NCBI GenBank assembly: GCA_965119685.1
Contig: OZ221971.1
Coordinates: 1,798,001-1,862,000, forward strand
From: Merdibacter sp965119685
Lineage (GTDB): Bacteria > Bacillota_I > Bacilli_A > Erysipelotrichales > Erysipelotrichaceae
Length of the DNA: 64,000 bases
Reading direction: 5' to 3'
Below the pieces are notes generated by a model. That model was not told the DNA's origin. It searched no databases and saw nothing but the letters and a program-made list of their open reading frames with translations. The stretch's first letter is position 1. Each line of letters starts with the position of its first letter. A program made the position numbers and the translations under genes. Below are positions 8,322-21,816 of this stretch, piece after piece.

Positions 8322-10523
8322 TTATACATCAAATTCTCGCGGCGACAGCGACGTATCCGGTTCAAAAAAACGAGTCAGCTGATCGATCAATCCGGTGTAG
8401 CGTTCGTTGTGATCGCTCTTTTGTAACGCCTGTTGAAATAAATCCATATCTCCCATCAGCACCAATCCGTTTTTCGCGCGGGTGATCGCAGTATAGAGCA
8501 AACGGCGGTTGAGCATAAACGCATACTCCGGTACAATCGGCAATATGACGATAGGATACTCGTTTCCCTGCGATTTATGAATAGAGATACAATACGCATG
8601 CGTCAAATAATACAGTGTTTCCTGCATGTATTCGACGATTTGATCGTCAAACGCCACCGTGATGCACGCACCCTGGATACCGTCTGCATTCGCCTCAGCG
8701 ATTTCGATGATCTCACCGATGTCGCCGTTATACACGTCGTCTTCACGCATGTTGCGAAGCTGAAGCACCTTATCGCCTTCACGAAACACACGGGCGCCGA
8801 CGCTCAATTCCCGTTTATGCTCAGCTGCGGGATTTAACAGCGATTGCAGATCGCGGTTAAGCACGTCGATTCCACAGCCGCCCTGATACTTCGGTGCCAG
8901 CACCTGCACATCTTTTGCTTGAAAGCCGCTTTGCAAAGCGTTTTCCACAACCTTCAGCAATCCCTTGCGCAGCTGGGCCGGCGTACATTCGATAAAGGTA
9001 ACGTCGTTCTCAAAGACGAGCGGCGTTTGCTCGCGGATCGCACAGGCAAGAGAAGCGATACCGCTGCCCTGCGCCTGACGATAGATGCGCTGCAAGGAAT
9101 ACAGCGGAAAGCGCTTGGAGGCGATCAGATCATACAGGACGCGCCCGTTGGAAACGCTAGGCAGCTGATCGTAATCGCCGATCACCATCAGTTTCGCATG
9201 GTAAGGGATTCCCTTTAACAGCTGGGCAAACAGACGGTTATCCACCATGGAAAACTCATCGACGATCAAGACGTCGCAGTGCAATGGATCTTTTTCATCG
9301 ACCAAAAACGTATTGCTCTCCAAATCCCATTTCAAAAGCGAGTGGATGGTAGAGGCAGGATAGGAGCTCAGTTCGCTTAAACGCTTGCTCGCCCTGCCTG
9401 TCGGCGCCGCCAATAAGATCTCATCATCGGGATACAGACGCTGATACAGCAGTAAGATTCCGCGGATGGTCGTCGTCTTACCGGTGCCCGGACCGCCGTT
9501 GAGAATGAGAAACGAATGAGAGAAGAAATTAATGATCGCTTCAATCTGGCGCTCATCATAGCGAATGGCAAGCTCCTGCTCGATTGCGCGAATGCCCTCC
9601 ATCAGCACTTCCTGCGGCGGATGATCGCATGTCTCGCTCATCCTTTTCAGCTTGGCGGCGATCGTTGTCTCCGCCGCATACTGATGCTGCTCGTACAGGC
9701 GATCCTCCCATGCGACTACCGCCCCCATTTCACACAGCTGATGAAGCCCTTTCTCCGCGATCGTTTCATCACTCAGGCGATGGGCAGCCGTTTGCAAAAA
9801 CAAATCTTTGGGAAGATAGGTCGAACCACTTTGAAAACAGAGTTGTTTTAACAGATCCAACAGCTGTGCCGGCAGATGCGAAGGCGGTGAGGAAAGCGGA
9901 CTAAGACAGGCGGCCAAACGCTCACAAGCACGCAAAGAGAATCCCTCGATCTCAAAAAAAGGACGATACGGATCTGCTTTCAGCTCCTGTGCAAACGACT
10001 CGCCGTAAACCTGTTCCAATCGGCTGATCTGCTTGGCATTGATTCCCCCGGCAAGCAAACGGGCATAGGTATCATCAAAGACGGAAGTAGCGCGAAGCCC
10101 CTCCATGATCGCCTGTTTTTTCTTTTCGTTCATGCCCTCTACTTGATTCAGCACATCGCTGTCCTCACGGATCGCATCAATCACCTGCGTTCCTAAAGTA
10201 TCGACAATGCGCTTGGCGATAACCTTGCCGATACCGGGAAAGTGCGCACTGCAAAAAAAGCGAATGAGCATCTCCGCATCGCTGGCGACCACGCGCTCAC
10301 AGCTGTGCAGCTGCAGCTGCATCCCATATTTGTAATGCTGCACATACACGCCCTGCAATCGATAGAGAACCTCGCGCTCCAGCTCTTTGACATAACCGAC
10401 TGCAACAAAATTGGCATGCGTGTCATCACTTCGTTCAAAACGAGCGACCGTGTAGTGATTCTCTGAGTTATGAAACAAGACAAAAGTACACTTCGCCGTT
10501 ATTTCAATCAGCTGTTCTTCCAT
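8322..10523 (-). CDS. recD2: RecD2 family ATP-dependent 5'-3' DNA helicase
   Basis: Single-strand DNA helicase of the RecD2 group found in bacteria lacking RecBCD; involved in mismatch-linked repair and fork maintenance. The 733-residue protein has the N-terminal OB-like region, helix-hairpin-helix motifs (FPGIGKVIAKRIV), the Walker A box LNGGPGTGKTTTIRG, the Walker B box VLIVDEFSMVD, a GDYDQLPSV motif III and the C-terminal UvrD-like part with TAITRAKNGLVLMGD. Length and order agree with family members. It overlaps the 3' end of mnmA by 16 nt, implying coupling. Confidence 0.95.
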   Translation of the reverse strand: MEEQLIEITAKCTFVLFHNSENHYTVARFERSDDTHANFVAVGYVKELEREVLYRLQGVYVQHYKYGMQLQLHSCERVVASDAEMLIRFFCSAHFPGIGKVIAKRIVDTLGTQVIDAIREDSDVLNQVEGMNEKKKQAIMEGLRATSVFDDTYARLLAGGINAKQISRLEQVYGESFAQELKADPYRPFFEIEGFSLRACERLAACLSPLSSPPSHLPAQLLDLLKQLCFQSGSTYLPKDLFLQTAAHRLSDETIAEKGLHQLCEMGAVVAWEDRLYEQHQYAAETTIAAKLKRMSETCDHPPQEVLMEGIRAIEQELAIRYDERQIEAIINFFSHSFLILNGGPGTGKTTTIRGILLLYQRLYPDDEILLAAPTGRASKRLSELSSYPASTIHSLLKWDLESNTFLVDEKDPLHCDVLIVDEFSMVDNRLFAQLLKGIPYHAKLMVIGDYDQLPSVSNGRVLYDLIASKRFPLYSLQRIYRQAQGSGIASLACAIREQTPLVFENDVTFIECTPAQLRKGLLKVVENALQSGFQAKDVQVLAPKYQGGCGIDVLNRDLQSLLNPAAEHKRELSVGARVFREGDKVLQLRNMREDDVYNGDIGEIIEIAEANADGIQGACITVAFDDQIVEYMQETLYYLTHAYCISIHKSQGNEYPIVILPIVPEYAFMLNRRLLYTAITRAKNGLVLMGDMDLFQQALQKSDHNERYTGLIDQLTRFFEPDTSLSPREFDV

Positions 10524-11704
10524 GTGTCTGCCCCTGTCTGTTTGCGCTGCTCTTTGTTCACAGCTGCCTGACGACGAATCTTCTCTTCTATGTTTTCACC
10601 GGCGATAAACACGTGTTCGATCACCCCGCCGCCCAGGCACTCTTCCCCTTGATAGAAGACCGCCTCCTGACCGCAGGTGACCGCGGAAACCTTCTGCGGA
10701 TAGCGCACGAATACGCTCGTCTCGTCCAAAAAACGAATGAGGACATCATGATCTTGCTGGCGATAACGAAATTTTGCAGTACAGGCATAATCTCCCTGCG
10801 GCTTTAGATCCGGAAACCAATGCATACCGCTGACGATGCAGCTGTCACTCAAGAGCCACTCTCCCTCATCGCCATTGCATACATACAAGATATTTCGCTC
10901 TACATCCTTGCCGACGACAAACCAAGGCCCCATGTTTCCGCCGATGCCAAGCCCCTTGCGCTGGCCGATCGTATAGTAGAGAACTCCGATGTGGCGTCCG
11001 AGAATCAAACCGCTGCCAATGTCGACAATATCTCCCTCCTTACTAGGAAGATAGTTCTGTAAAAACTGCCGAAAGTTACGTTCCCCGATAAAACAGATAC
11101 CGGTGGAATCCTTTTTTGAGGAAACGGAATCCAGCTGCAGGCGACTTGCAATCTCGCGCACCTCTTTCTTTTGCAGATCTCCAATCGGGAACAAGGTATG
11201 GGCAAGCGCTTCTCTTGGCATCTGGCATAGGAAATAGGTTTGATCTTTATTGTTATCTAACCCACGTAACAAACGCGCATAAGGCGCTTGATGATCTACG
11301 CGCGCATAATGACCGGTTGCGACCGTATCAAATCCCATCGATCGCGCATAATCGAAAAAAGCTTTAAACTTAATATGCTGATTGCATAAAATATCCGGAT
11401 TGGGCGTACGACCGCGCTGATATTCCGACAGGAAGACGGAGAAGACATCATTCCAGTACTCTTTGACGAAATCAACGCGCAGCAGCGGCAACTGCAGCTG
11501 CTGTGCAACTTTTTGGGCATCTGCATAATCCTGTTCCTGCGGGCAGACATCCTCTTGAATCGTCGGATTCCCCAGGATGTCATTATTCGCATAGGCGTCC
11601 CAATTCCGCATGAAAGCACAGGTCACATCATATCCCTGCTCTTTGAGGCGAACTGCTGCCACAGCAGAATCCACACCTCCGGATAATCCTAATAAAACCT
11701 TCAT
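10508..11704 (-). CDS. mnmA: tRNA-specific 2-thiouridylase MnmA
   Basis: Thiolates U34 of tRNA-Lys, -Glu and -Gln. Signature elements are the N-type PP-loop GLSGGVDSAVAA, the DFVKEYW and NPDILCN regions with the first catalytic cysteine, and KDSTGICFIGER with the second. The start is taken at ATG 11704 (MKVLLGLSGG, 398 residues), which matches the family N-terminus and has GGGAGAG upstream; the open frame extends 35 codons further without homology. The C-terminus is extended by a basic tail of about 30 residues beyond the usual end. Followed by recD2 with a 16-nt overlap. Confidence 0.95.
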   Translation of the reverse strand: MKVLLGLSGGVDSAVAAVRLKEQGYDVTCAFMRNWDAYANNDILGNPTIQEDVCPQEQDYADAQKVAQQLQLPLLRVDFVKEYWNDVFSVFLSEYQRGRTPNPDILCNQHIKFKAFFDYARSMGFDTVATGHYARVDHQAPYARLLRGLDNNKDQTYFLCQMPREALAHTLFPIGDLQKKEVREIASRLQLDSVSSKKDSTGICFIGERNFRQFLQNYLPSKEGDIVDIGSGLILGRHIGVLYYTIGQRKGLGIGGNMGPWFVVGKDVERNILYVCNGDEGEWLLSDSCIVSGMHWFPDLKPQGDYACTAKFRYRQQDHDVLIRFLDETSVFVRYPQKVSAVTCGQEAVFYQGEECLGGGVIEHVFIAGENIEEKIRRQAAVNKEQRKQTGADTWKNS

Positions 11705-11927
11705 AACAAATGTTCTCTCCCTTCCCTTATGATCTTTCACAATCCACATCAATCGAACCAAACAAAACCAAAGAAACCCGGGAAACCCGGTGTTTTCTTC
11801 TTTCTGCATTCATCCTCTACAAATGAAAGAAGCGCACAGAAAGCCTTTGCACATCATAGAGGGCAAACATCCAGAAGAAAATGAAACAAGGGGTTTCCAT
11901 CAAAGGCTGTAAAAAACCTATGCCCCT

Positions 11928-11933
11928 ATTATA
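11928..11933 (-). promoter_or_regulatory. Candidate -10 box for the mnmA-recD2 unit
   Basis: A TATAAT on the minus strand just after the rRNA operon terminator and about 225 nt before mnmA. No good -35 hexamer was found at 16-18 nt, so this is tentative. The leader between it and mnmA holds no gene I can support. Confidence 0.35.
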
Positions 11934-11945
11934 GCGTAAAGGCAG

Positions 11946-11971
11946 AAAAAAAGCGATCGAATAGGATCGCT
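11946..11971 (-). terminator. Terminator of the rRNA operon
   Basis: Minus strand AGCGATC-CTATTC-GATCGCT followed by TTTTTT, 15 nt after the 5S gene. Confidence 0.85.
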
Positions 11972-11985
11972 TCGTTAAGGAAAGA

Positions 11986-12100
11986 GACCGGCAACGTGCT
12001 GTCTTCGCAGGGGCTTGCCCAACTATTGTCGCCGCTGGAATGCTTAACTTCTGTGTTCGGTATGAGTACAGGTGTCTCCACTCCGCTATCATCACCGGAT
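11986..12100 (-). rRNA. rrf: 5S ribosomal RNA
   Basis: Recognised by the conserved core ACTCATACCGAACACAGAAG and AAGTTAAGC on the minus strand, with complementary ends CCGGTGATGATAGCG and GTTGCCGG. Ends are estimated by pairing of the terminal helix and may be off by a few nucleotides. Confidence 0.93.
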
Positions 12101-12151
12101 CTCTTCCTTTGAGAGTTAACCTCTCAAAACCAAATAACAGCTCCTACATCT

Positions 12152-15056
<2,905 letters not shown>

Positions 15057-15225
15057 CTTTTCGTGTTTTCCGAGATTTCTTCTTCTGTTTAACACTCAGT
15101 GTCTTCCTACAACTTTTCGTTATAGACCTTCTGTTATGTCTTTGCTGTTATTCGGTTTTCAAAGATCAACTTCTGAGAGGTTCACCTCTCAAAACCAAAC
15201 AGGAAACTTTTTCTCTTTCTCCTTA
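15057..15225 (-). other. 16S-23S internal transcribed spacer without tRNA genes
   Basis: The 169-nt spacer contains no tRNA. It carries a hairpin GAGAGGTGAACCTCTC near 15175-15190 and a TTGATCTTTGAAAACC block, which also occurs in the 16S leader near 16872-16897; a related hairpin lies between 23S and 5S near 12113-12128. These repeated blocks are typical of rRNA processing and antitermination signals. Confidence 0.8.
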
Positions 15226-16768
<1,543 letters not shown>

Positions 16769-16916
16769 TTGTCTGTCTCTTTTTCTAAACACTGTCTCTT
16801 TTCTCTACAGCGTCTTTTCTTTCTTTATCCGGACTTCTTGTCCTTCTTTTTTTGAATTGACGTTTCCTGTTTGGTTTTCAAAGATCAACCGCACTGCATT
16901 CGCTGTGTGCTTCGTT

Positions 16917-16945
16917 ATATTACCACTTCCTTTTTCACCTGTCAA
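16917..16945 (-). promoter_or_regulatory. Strong SigA-type promoter of the rRNA operon
   Basis: Minus strand -35 TTGACA (16940-16945), 17-nt spacer, -10 TAATAT (16917-16922), followed by a leader of about 150 nt to the 16S gene that contains the TTGATCTTTGAAAACC block. Confidence 0.9.
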
Positions 16946-17370
16946 TCCTTTTTTCTCTTTTCTTTTCCTTTTTTCGCCTCATTTCATAATTTTAATAATT
17001 ACCCCCTCTTTATATACCAGAATTTGGAAATCTTCTCTAGGTTATCTTATGTACATCCATCGACAATGTGAAAAATTAACCGTGAATTGCTCGGCGAACT
17101 TCACTGTCAAAGCGTCTTTTTCTTTGTTATAGAAGGTGGAAGCAAGGTCTTGCCCCTCCATACATTTTTATAATCAAGCGTTTTCGTTCATCCTGCCACC
17201 AAAGATGAACAATGCACATTTGATTCCCATTGATCTCTTTTTGCTTTGATCGCCCTTTTGCGGAATTTTTGCAGAAGATGTGCCACGCTGAGTGCATTGC
17301 CTTCCTCTTATGGCAATCTAATGATATTCCTTCTTCATAGCATGACTGCCGTCCTCTTGCATAACGAATG
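16946..17370. other. Intergenic stretch upstream of the rRNA promoter, no gene seen
   Basis: About 425 nt, relatively AT-rich. No open frame with a convincing start or family likeness, and no further promoter pair that I would defend. It lies between the rRNA promoter and the tRNA-Leu terminator. Confidence 0.6.
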
Positions 17371-17407
17371 AAAAAAAGTGATGCTGTAGAAATTTACAGC
17401 ATCACTC
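17371..17407 (-). terminator. Terminator after tRNA-Leu
   Basis: Perfect 12-bp stem AGTGATGCTGTA / TACAGCATCACT with a short loop, followed by T residues on the minus strand. Confidence 0.9.
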
Positions 17408-17446
17408 CTCTTATACAACAAACCGCTTGATTTGTTTCTTCCACAA

Positions 17447-17533
17447 TGGTGCCCGAGGCCGGACTCGAACCGGCACGGTATCGCTACCGACGGATTTTGA
17501 GTCCGTTGCGTCTACCAGTTTCACCACTCGGGC
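17447..17533 (-). tRNA. tRNA-Leu (anticodon CAA)
   Basis: 87-nt class II tRNA with encoded CCA. The acceptor arms GCCCGAG and CTCGGGC pair, the anticodon loop is CTCAAAA (anticodon CAA at 17497-17499, reads UUG), the variable arm is long (CGGTAGCGATACCG) and the T loop is GGTTCGAGTCC. It has its own promoter and terminator, so it is a single-gene unit. Confidence 0.97.
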
Positions 17534-17544
17534 ATTGCTCGTAT

Positions 17545-17573
17545 ATAATAGCAAACAATCCATTGTTTTGCAA
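17545..17573 (-). promoter_or_regulatory. Promoter of tRNA-Leu
   Basis: Minus strand -35 TTGCAA (17568-17573), 17-nt spacer, -10 TATTAT (17545-17550), ending 11 nt before the tRNA. Confidence 0.75.
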
Positions 17574-17729
17574 GACCTTTCTGCATTATTTACCACTCTA
17601 TTTTTCACCTTTCCCTCACCTAAAGAAATGAGCAGGCCCTATCTCAGCTAAATCATCACATTCTATATTATATGACCTGCATACCAAAGACGATAGAGTA
17701 TCGCTGCTCGCCATATTCGCAGAAAAGTT

Positions 17730-18431
17730 TTACGAGCCAGCGACAATTTCCGCCATCTGCGCCTCGCTGATCTTGTCCTCACGCACCATCGCCTCCAAGA
17801 CAATCCGCTGCTTATCCCGTGCCTGCGTCATATGGTCACTCAGCTGGAAATTGCTTGGCGACTGCGGGATTCCCGCCAACAGACTCGCTTCATCCAATGT
17901 CAGCTCCGCAGGCTCCTTGCCAAAATAACCGTTCGCCGCTGCGCGTATGCCGATGTATCCATCTCCGTAATTGATAACATTGAGATATAACTCCAGGATT
18001 TCATCCTTTTCATAGCCGCTTTCCAACTCATAAGTCAAAAACGCTTCAGTGATCTTGCGCGTTAGCGACGTATCATAAAATAAACCGTAAAGATTTTTGC
18101 AGAGCTGCTGAGAAATCGTACTTCCTCCGCTCGGATCGCCAATGCCAAATAAATTGCTCAATACCGCCCTTGCAACACCGGCCAGATCCACACCGTTATG
18201 GCTATAAAAATTTTTATCTTCCACACTGATCGTCGCATCGATGACATAAGGGGAAATCTCATCGAGAGAGACATAATTTTCCTGTGCCCGCGCCTCTTCC
18301 ACCAGCGTGTCTAACGGGTGCTCCTGCGACAGACGCTGATAGTCGCTGTGTCCCTGATAGATCAACACGGCGCTGCCGACGATGGCGACAAGCAATATCA
18401 CAGTGAACAGCGCTTTTAACAATCGTTTCAT
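17730..18431 (-). CDS. mtgA: Monofunctional peptidoglycan glycosyltransferase (GT51)
   Basis: Polymerises lipid II into glycan strands; membrane-anchored on the outer face. The 233-residue protein has one N-terminal membrane span (about residues 5-25) and only the GT51 domain: ISVEDKNFYSHNGVD with catalytic Glu71, GGSTISQQLCKNLY, LTYELE and EILELYLNVINYGDG with the second glutamate, then LAGIPQSPSNFQ. No transpeptidase domain follows, hence monofunctional. A TGC-TATACT extended -10 is visible about 45 nt upstream. The symbol is given by analogy with the monofunctional enzymes. Confidence 0.93.
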   Translation of the reverse strand: MKRLLKALFTVILLVAIVGSAVLIYQGHSDYQRLSQEHPLDTLVEEARAQENYVSLDEISPYVIDATISVEDKNFYSHNGVDLAGVARAVLSNLFGIGDPSGGSTISQQLCKNLYGLFYDTSLTRKITEAFLTYELESGYEKDEILELYLNVINYGDGYIGIRAAANGYFGKEPAELTLDEASLLAGIPQSPSNFQLSDHMTQARDKQRIVLEAMVREDKISEAQMAEIVAGS

Positions 18432-18749
18432 TCGATCACCCTCTTTTCCCTGTCTTTCACCCTCAGTATAGCACTATTTCATTGGACACAGGGCAAACCT
18501 TGTCAAATTGTAAGATTAGCAAATTAACTTCGATGTCTGATCACCTGATGGCATTGCTCACTATCCTTTCTAAAAAAATTAGAGAATACAGGTACGTTTG
18601 TCCCCTCTATCCCTCTGTCACGCGATCAGCAGGCATCAAAAATCGTTTTTTAAGCGATGTGCGAAAAATACAGTCTCTCATCTTTGAAAGATGCCTTTCG
18701 ATATGTCGATGACATCCCACACACAATCCTCTCCCCACATCCGATGAGC
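18432..18749. other. Intergenic stretch between mtgA and yneF, no gene seen
   Basis: About 320 nt. Apart from the extended -10 for mtgA near 18470, I see no coding frame with a usable start and no RNA family I recognise. Confidence 0.55.
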
Positions 18750-18775
18750 AAAAGAAAAGCACAGTTCCCTGTGCT
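18750..18775 (-). terminator. Terminator after yneF
   Basis: AGCACAG-GGAA-CTGTGCT followed by TTTCTTTT on the minus strand. Confidence 0.75.
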
Positions 18776-18996
18776 CATCGATTTGCGTTTACGGATTTCA
18801 TGATCTGCTTGATCTGCGCTTCCGACGGTTTTCTACCCATCTGCAGGAACATTGCACGGATCATCTTCTCATTGATCGGCGGATTTTCTTTCAACTCCTT
18901 TTCAAATTTTTTTCTTGTGAAATAAAATCCTAAAAATCCTCCTATAAGCAATCCAATCAGTGTACATCCAATGGATAACCCTAAATCGAAACTCAT
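18775..18996 (-). CDS. yneF: YneF family small membrane protein (UPF0154)
   Basis: 73-residue single-span membrane protein conserved in Firmicutes, function unknown. The N-terminal span (about residues 5-28, LGLSIGCTLIGLLIGGFLGF) is followed by the family signature FTRKKFEKELKENPPINEK, then AMFLQMGRKPSEAQIKQI. The GAGGAG ribosome site and terminator support a monocistronic gene. Length equals that of the family. Confidence 0.93.
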   Translation of the reverse strand: MSFDLGLSIGCTLIGLLIGGFLGFYFTRKKFEKELKENPPINEKMIRAMFLQMGRKPSEAQIKQIMKSVNANR

Positions 18997-19161
18997 TATG
19001 TACTCCTCCTAACACTTAAGGATATTTTACTATTATTTTTTCTTAATGACAATAGATAAATACAACAAACTGTCAATCTGACACTCACTCTTGCGCCCCT
19101 TCCCGACATTTTCCATCTGAGAAAACACAACGCAGAGAGGCGTTTGCACAGGACATGCTGT

Positions 19162-19482
19162 TTACACAAGAATCCAGCAGCGGTAATGGCGGCACAAAAA
19201 ATCAAGCCACGGATTATCTGAAGAACTCATCATTTCCACATAGCGTTTGTTTACCTTTAACGTCCATCCCTGCTCTCTTGCGCAGCTGACAAGCGTCAGT
19301 TCTTCTTCTCGACGCTGTATTTGAGGCACCTCAAAAAAACGGGCGGCACTCTCTGCAAGCTTGATCGCATCTACCGCAAGCACCATGCACTCCTCTTCAT
19401 CCAAAGCCGCAATTTCATCAATCACCCTCACATGCTCCTTTATGAACGGATAGAAGCTCTGATTGATGATGTAAAATCTCAT
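19162..19482 (-). CDS. Hypothetical cytosolic protein (106 residues)
   Basis: Not recognised. Begins MRFYIINQSFYPFIKEH; the middle is acidic and probably helical (DEIAALDEEECMVLAVDAIKLAE), and no membrane span or signal is seen. The start is set at the third ATG in the frame (19482), with AGGGTG 8 nt upstream. The gene overlaps the 3' end of the DMT transporter by 65 nt in a different frame, which is a long overlap; either the transporter has an extended tail or this frame starts further in. Good amino-acid composition supports coding. Confidence 0.6.
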   Translation of the reverse strand: MRFYIINQSFYPFIKEHVRVIDEIAALDEEECMVLAVDAIKLAESAARFFEVPQIQRREEELTLVSCAREQGWTLKVNKRYVEMMSSSDNPWLDFLCRHYRCWILV

Positions 19483-20395
19483 CGTCATCACCCTGATCAG
19501 CATAGCAGAGTTGCTCCTCGTTTTGTGTCGAAAGCGGGCGAGGCTTCGCTCTTTGATATTCGACCAACAGAACCGAGCTGAGGATGCAGGCGCCGCCCAG
19601 GATCATCGGCAGAGTGATTTCCTCATGCAGCAGCAAAAAAGAAAAAATGCTGGCAAACAGGGCTTCCATGGAAAGGATCAGCGATGCGCTAGAGGCATTT
19701 GTATATTTTTGAGCTGCCGTCTGCAATAAAAATGCCAAACAGGTGGAGACGGCAATCAGATAAAGCGCGCTGAAAATGGCAGGCGCGCTGATAACAGCGG
19801 GCGGCGTTCCAAACAGCAAAGCGCAAAAGGTCGAGAAGATCCCTGCCATCAGCATCTGCAAAGCATTGATGACAAGCACATCCTCCCCCTTGCTCGCCCA
19901 ATACAGCGCAATGATATGACAGGCAAAGAACACGGCGCAAAGCAGAGAATAGAAATCGCCGACGCCAAAAGTGAATGCATCTCCCTTCAAAGTCAGCAGT
20001 GCGATGCCGATGACACAGATCAATGAGGCGGCCACTTGCCGCGCCTTAGGGCGGCGATGGAAGATCGCCCAGCAAAGATAAGGGACGAATATGACATTGG
20101 TCGTCGTCAAAAAAGCGTTTTTGCTGGCAGTCGTTCCCTGCAAGCCAAATGTCTGAAAGGCGAAAGCCAAAAACAGAAAGATCCCGGCGATACACCCTTT
20201 TCGCATCGTTTGCTTCCCCACCTGTTTCAGCCTTGGAAAGGCGATGAGAAACGACAGCAGCGTTGAGCCGACAAAACGGATCATCAACACATAATATGGT
20301 TCAAAGCACTCTAAAGCGGCCGATGTCGCGATGAAGCCCCCGCCCCAGATCACCGTAACGATCACTAATAATATGTTGGCAGTTCCTCTCTTCAT
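19418..20395 (-). CDS. DMT superfamily (EamA) transporter
   Basis: Predicted inner-membrane exporter or carrier of the drug/metabolite transporter superfamily. The 325 residues show two EamA repeats, about ten membrane spans, with the family start VTVIWGGGFIATSAALE and the second repeat near AALLFG-SLILSMEALFASIFSFLLLHEE. Typical length is about 290-300; the extra hydrophilic C-terminal tail of about 40 residues (after VLLVEYQRAK) overlaps the next gene. Substrate cannot be inferred. Ribosome site GGGGAG. Confidence 0.88.
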   Translation of the reverse strand: MKRGTANILLVIVTVIWGGGFIATSAALECFEPYYVLMIRFVGSTLLSFLIAFPRLKQVGKQTMRKGCIAGIFLFLAFAFQTFGLQGTTASKNAFLTTTNVIFVPYLCWAIFHRRPKARQVAASLICVIGIALLTLKGDAFTFGVGDFYSLLCAVFFACHIIALYWASKGEDVLVINALQMLMAGIFSTFCALLFGTPPAVISAPAIFSALYLIAVSTCLAFLLQTAAQKYTNASSASLILSMEALFASIFSFLLLHEEITLPMILGGACILSSVLLVEYQRAKPRPLSTQNEEQLCYADQGDDDEILHHQSELLSVHKGACEGD

Positions 20396-20449
20396 CTTAT
20401 CTACTCCCCTTCGTCGTATGCAAAATCATATCATGCCCGCCTGTCTTTT

Positions 20450-20860
20450 TCAACCGCCATCGCCGTCGTTTCTCGTTTCCAACGCATAGAAAAAACGACA
20501 CAGTCCTCGCTGCTCACACAAAGGAACCGCTTCTACATCTGCGAACGACACACGAACAGCAAAGACATGTTCCTCTCCCCATCCCAAAGATACAATCGCA
20601 TAGGGAAACGGCACGTATATCTTTTCTCCCGTTTTCCTTGGCGTCTCACAGCAAATATGATAACAGCGCCCCCAGATCATCAACAGTGCATGCCTGCTTC
20701 CAATCGCTGACGATCGGACGATCATGCAAGCTTCCTTTCTAGCCGCTCTGCTCAAACAACACTCGATCATGTTTCTTTCGCCCCTCAACAAAATAAGCGG
20801 ATACTGCCAAAGCTGACGGCGAATGATCCACGTATTCATCTCTTCATAGCGCTTCAACAC
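20450..20860 (-). CDS. Hypothetical protein with strong ribosome site (about 136 residues)
   Basis: Not recognised. The supporting evidence is an AGGAGGGAG ribosome site placed 6-9 nt before GTG 20860 / TTG 20857; the protein then reads LKRYEEMNTWIIRRQLWQYP. Cysteine-rich for its size (about six Cys), with two mildly hydrophobic stretches. The open frame continues upstream of this start without likeness to anything. It lies between two clearly separate units on the same strand. A real but lineage-restricted gene is the best reading; a chance frame is possible. Confidence 0.5.
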   Translation of the reverse strand: MLKRYEEMNTWIIRRQLWQYPLILLRGERNMIECCLSRAARKEACMIVRSSAIGSRHALLMIWGRCYHICCETPRKTGEKIYVPFPYAIVSLGWGEEHVFAVRVSFADVEAVPLCEQRGLCRFFYALETRNDGDGG

Positions 20861-21153
20861 AAACTCCCTCCTACCTATTGTATGTGCTAATCTCCTATCA
20901 GGTAAAAAGTGAACGTTTCCCTGCGATGGATCACATGATGACACATATTTTTCGCTTGCGTTTCAGCATAACTGCGCACGCCATTTCCACGTCTTTCAGC
21001 CATTTTCCTGCCATCGTCCCCACTCCATGATCCCCTGTGGATCTGTCAGATATCCTCCACACACATGATGCCGGACGATCTGCTTTCGCTCCTTTGCCTT
21101 GCGCTATACGCTTGTGCGCCTTGTCTTCACAAGCGCGGTCATTGCACTCCATT
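20861..21153. other. Intergenic stretch, no gene seen
   Basis: About 290 nt between the hypothetical gene and the terminator of the thioredoxin-like gene. No supported coding frame or RNA. Confidence 0.5.
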
Positions 21154-21179
21154 AAAAAAACGCGGCATTCCCTGCCGCG
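21154..21179 (-). terminator. Terminator after the thioredoxin-like gene
   Basis: CGCGGCA-GGGAA-TGCCGCG followed by TTTTTTT on the minus strand. Confidence 0.9.
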
Positions 21180-21187
21180 CCTCTAAT

Positions 21188-21760
21188 TTATTCACATACC
21201 AGTTGATCGAACATGTCCTCATAGGTATTGGTCAGCTCGATGATCTCGCTGTCATTCATCACCCGCTCATGCGCATTATGCGTACCGACTGTTCCCTCAT
21301 GAGCAGCGATGACCTGTCCGTTTTTAACGACGGCGACAAAAGGAACGTACATCGTCTTTTCACCCTCTTCATTTTCGGAGAGAAAATCATTGAGGTAGGA
21401 GAAGATCGTCTCCCGCACATCTCCTTGCAGCGTATATTTCTCGCCGTCATATGTCGGCGCATAAACAATAGTCAGCCCCCTCGCCTTTGCGGCCTCATTC
21501 ATGATCGGAAGGGCCTCCGCGCACCATGGACAGCCGACATAGCCAAAATAGAGGATCCCGCTCTGTCCGTCTTCAAACATGGTGATCACATCTTCCATCG
21601 TTTTTTCATAAAAGACGTGCTCCGTATCGCTCAGTGTACCATAGCCGCTCATATCGGCGCGCTCACCGCTTTCCTCCACCATCTTTTCCGGACATCCTCC
21701 CTGCGCAGTGCAGGCACAAAGCAGCACAGCCAACAACACCGTCATCATTTTTTTCATCAT
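21188..21760 (-). CDS. Thioredoxin-fold lipoprotein
   Basis: Predicted membrane-tethered thiol-disulfide protein on the outer face. The N-terminus (MMKKMMTVLLAVLLCAC) is a lipoprotein signal with LCAC as the lipobox. The thioredoxin core has GILYFGYVGCPWCAEALPIM, where CPWC is the redox-active pair, and a cis-Pro region at MYVPFVAVVKNGQVI. About 190 residues. The start is placed at the ATG pair at 21760/21757 behind GGTGGTG. It stands alone between its promoter and terminator. Confidence 0.85.
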   Translation of the reverse strand: MMKKMMTVLLAVLLCACTAQGGCPEKMVEESGERADMSGYGTLSDTEHVFYEKTMEDVITMFEDGQSGILYFGYVGCPWCAEALPIMNEAAKARGLTIVYAPTYDGEKYTLQGDVRETIFSYLNDFLSENEEGEKTMYVPFVAVVKNGQVIAAHEGTVGTHNAHERVMNDSEIIELTNTYEDMFDQLVCE

Positions 21761-21786
21761 CACACCACCATTCGTCAGATACAACA

Positions 21787-21816
21787 AGTATAGCATATAG
21801 TTTCCCACATTGTGAA
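21787..21816 (-). promoter_or_regulatory. Promoter of the thioredoxin-like gene
   Basis: Minus strand -35 TTCACA (21811-21816), 18-nt spacer, extended -10 TGC-TATACT (hexamer 21787-21792). Confidence 0.65.

Noticed and set aside
11817..12095. 92-codon minus-strand frame between 5S rRNA and mnmA
   Set aside because: It overlaps the 5S gene and the operon terminator and has no ribosome site.
21065..21793. A 242-codon plus-strand frame
   Set aside because: Antisense of the thioredoxin-like gene with its promoter and terminator.
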